Of a stretch of DNA of 64,000 nucleotides, positions 62,333-64,000 are shown in pieces. The notes below the pieces were generated by a model. That model was not told the origin of the DNA and did no database searches. It was given only the letters and a program-made list of their open reading frames with translations. The DNA lies in contig CAWUIQ010000007.1 in assembly GCA_963922565.1 (NCBI GenBank), positions 48,566-112,565 on the forward strand, read 5' to 3'. Source of the DNA: JBCBKL01 sp963922565 (GTDB lineage: Bacteria > Pseudomonadota > Alphaproteobacteria > Rhodobacterales > Rhodobacteraceae). Position 1 is the stretch's first letter. Each line of letters starts with the position of its first letter. The position numbers were made by a program, and so were the translations under genes.

Positions 62333-63112
62333 ATGGCCGACACCTATTCCATATATCCTGTTCTGACGGACGATGACCTGCATGTCTGGGCGCACAGGGG
62401 CCAGTCAAACCGTCTGGTCGTCTGCTTTTCGGGAATTGGTATGAACTCCGATGCTGTCCAGCCGTATGAATTCGCCCGTGCCGCCACAGCTGCGGGACGG
62501 GACAACGTATTGTTCATCTCGGATCCGCATCGCACATGGCTGAATGGCCCCGGCCTGATCGAGAAAATGATTGGCGTCATTGAGGCTGAGGCGGAGTTGA
62601 TTGGCGCGGATCAGGTTGTGACCCTTGGCCACTCGATGGGCGGTTTTTCGGCAGCGATCATGCCAGCCTTTACCAAGGTGGATGTGGCGGTATGTCTGTC
62701 ACCGCAGGCTACGGTTCACCCGTCAATCGCAGCCGACGACAACCGCTGGATGGATTATCGTGCGCAAATACAGACCCATCGTCTGAGATCTGTTGGTGAC
62801 CATATCGTCCCTGACACAATGTATTTTGCGTTTTTCGGTTTGCATGGGCGCGAGGCGCCGCAACGCAACCGCTTTCCCCGGGGCGCGAACATCAAGTTCT
62901 TCGTCATGCCCCGTACCGTTCACAATACGCCACAACGCATGAAGCAAGCGGGGATCCTGGACGAGATCGTCCAATTTGCCTTTGACCGTCGATCAAGGAT
63001 GGTCCGGAGGATCCTCAAAACCGAACTCAATGCGCGTCAGGAACGCGCCACTGCCGAGCCCGTCGCAGCATCTGCGGATGCTGTCGACCAGAGCGAAAGG
63101 ATAGAGCCATGA
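62333..63112 (+). CDS. Alpha/beta-hydrolase fold protein
   Basis: A 259-residue cytoplasmic protein, MADTYSIYPVLTDDDLHVWA. An alpha/beta-hydrolase core is suggested by RLVVCFSGIGMNSDAVQPYE (oxyanion strand) and QVVTLGHSMGGFSAAIMPAF (nucleophile elbow with Ser). The C-terminal 30 residues are low in structure (RQERATAEPVAASADAVDQS). Start 62333 is preferred over an upstream ATG in a longer frame. Its stop overlaps the gltB start by four bases (ATGA), so it is coupled to gltB. The substrate is unknown. Confidence 0.75.
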   Translation: MADTYSIYPVLTDDDLHVWAHRGQSNRLVVCFSGIGMNSDAVQPYEFARAATAAGRDNVLFISDPHRTWLNGPGLIEKMIGVIEAEAELIGADQVVTLGHSMGGFSAAIMPAFTKVDVAVCLSPQATVHPSIAADDNRWMDYRAQIQTHRLRSVGDHIVPDTMYFAFFGLHGREAPQRNRFPRGANIKFFVMPRTVHNTPQRMKQAGILDEIVQFAFDRRSRMVRRILKTELNARQERATAEPVAASADAVDQSERIEP

Positions 63113-64000
63113 CCAAGTATGACGCAGAATGGGCCCGCCACGCCGAAGCCAAGCGGAAATGGATGGCGGAGAATGGTCTTTATTCCGAAACGGAAGAGCA
63201 TTCATCCTGTGGGGTAGGCCTGGTCGTGTCTGTCGACGGCACGCCGTCGCGCGCGGTGGTCGAAAACGGCATTCAGGCGCTCAAGGCGGTCTGGCATCGC
63301 GGCGCCGTCGACGCGGATGGCAAGACGGGCGACGGCGCGGGCATTCATGTGCAGATCCCGGTCCCGTTCTTCTATGACCAGATCGAGCGGACGGGTCACA
63401 CCCCCAACCGCGATGAGTTAGTCGCCGTTGGTCAGGTGTTTCTGCCCCGCACCGACTTTGGCGCGCAAGAGACGTGTCGGACCATCGTCGAGACCGAGGT
63501 CTTGCGCATGGGCTATTACATCTATGGCTGGCGCCATGTCCCCGTGAACATCGATTGCCTGGGTGAAAAGGCCAATGCGACACGGCCCGAAATCGAACAG
63601 ATCCTGATTTCGAATTCAAAGGGTGTCGACGAAGACCAGTTCGAGCGCGAGCTTTACGTCATACGCCGCCGTATTGAAAAGGCTGCCTTGGCGGCGCAGG
63701 TGCCGCAGCTTTATATCGCCTCGCTGTCGTGCCGCTCGATCATCTACAAGGGCATGATGTTGGCCGAGCAGGTGGCGGAATTCTATCCCGACCTGATGGA
63801 TGAACGGTTCGAGAGTGCGTTTGCGATCTATCACCAGCGGTATTCGACAAACACCTTCCCGCAATGGTGGCTGGCCCAGCCTTTCCGGATGCTCGCGCAC
63901 AATGGCGAGATCAACACCCTGAAGGGCAACCTAAACTGGATGAAGAGCCACGAGATCCGGATGGCGAGCGCGTCGTTCGGTGAGATGGCCGAGGACATCA
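63109..64000 (+). CDS. gltB: Glutamate synthase large subunit (N-terminal part)
   Basis: The first 297 residues of GltB; the gene runs out of the window. It begins MTKYDAEWARHAEAKRKWMA, a propeptide that ends before the catalytic cysteine Cys34 in HSSCGVG, which becomes the N-terminal nucleophile of the class II glutaminase domain. Further landmarks are HRGAVDADGKTGDGAGI, FAIYHQRYSTNTFPQWWLAQ and the LAHNGEINTLKGNLNWM loop. The ATG at 63109 overlaps the hydrolase stop by four bases. The partner subunit GltD is encoded at 59206-60645 on the same strand. Confidence 0.97.
   Translation, partial: MTKYDAEWARHAEAKRKWMAENGLYSETEEHSSCGVGLVVSVDGTPSRAVVENGIQALKAVWHRGAVDADGKTGDGAGIHVQIPVPFFYDQIERTGHTPNRDELVAVGQVFLPRTDFGAQETCRTIVETEVLRMGYYIYGWRHVPVNIDCLGEKANATRPEIEQILISNSKGVDEDQFERELYVIRRRIEKAALAAQVPQLYIASLSCRSIIYKGMMLAEQVAEFYPDLMDERFESAFAIYHQRYSTNTFPQWWLAQPFRMLAHNGEINTLKGNLNWMKSHEIRMASASFGEMAEDI

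Overview
The window looks like a chromosomal stretch from a marine alphaproteobacterium of the Roseobacter group (Rhodobacteraceae). The evidence is moderately high GC, GyrB and GltD sequences of roseobacter type, a DUF6768/ECF sigma pair, RTX proteins, and the recF-gyrB order, which in this lineage usually lies near the replication origin (dnaA-dnaN-recF-gyrB). Species cannot be named from the sequence alone.

Layout. 0-5 kb: end of recF, gyrB with a clear sigma-70 promoter, a ZntB/CorA-type transporter and a small lipoprotein. 5-12 kb: a LysR regulator, a DUF481 outer-membrane protein closed by a strong terminator, then a tight same-strand run: hypothetical protein, LapA-like protein, MgtE, a retropepsin-like Zn protease family protein, RimK ATP-grasp ligase and an AstE/aspartoacylase-like deacylase. 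12-17 kb: a TetR regulator divergent from an export cluster (exported helical protein, RND/MMPL transporter, LolA-like protein, outer-membrane barrel) with tandem TetR-like operators between them. 17-26 kb: small regulatory and housekeeping modules: ECF sigma with DUF6768, AhpD-like protein with Rrf2, YCII with an ECF42-type sigma, VOC, MAPEG, TfoX, DUF2461, a GlxA-type regulator and a DJ-1/PfpI protein. 26-30 kb: an RTX beta-solenoid protein built on a 175-residue tandem duplication, LysR, and an LCAT-like lipase.

30-38 kb holds the most unusual set: tartrate/D-malate-type dehydrogenase, a cytoplasmic subtilisin-like S8 protein, a Tat-exported nitroreductase-like protein, a PAP2/vanadium-haloperoxidase-type enzyme with an N-terminal (GKA)8 tail, and a SARP-like regulator (winged helix plus TPR). 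Upstream of both the S8 gene and the PAP2 gene lies the same element, AGATCGT-N4-AGATCGT. It is a heptamer direct repeat with 11-bp period, identical at 20 of 22 positions, in the same orientation and at similar distance from the start codon. That is the geometry known for SARP operators, so these genes are proposed to form one local regulon.

38-57 kb is a surface-glycan and secreted-protein region: pyruvyl transferase, glycosyltransferases, a HAD protein followed by a HAD-like/GT2 fusion, two large RTX proteins (one a serralysin-type M10 protease) sharing a ~90-residue super-repeat, a CatB-like acetyltransferase, a complete inner-membrane capsule exporter (KpsM, KpsE and KpsT type) and an Stf0 sulfotransferase, ending at tRNA-Leu(CAG). 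The presumed product is an acetylated, pyruvylated and possibly sulfated capsular polysaccharide. 57-64 kb returns to core functions: an NDUFA9-like reductase, UppP, and glutamate synthase, where gltD and gltB are separated by three overlapping GFA-family genes, a 31-codon ORF and an alpha/beta hydrolase. No insertion sequence, CRISPR array or rRNA operon was seen.
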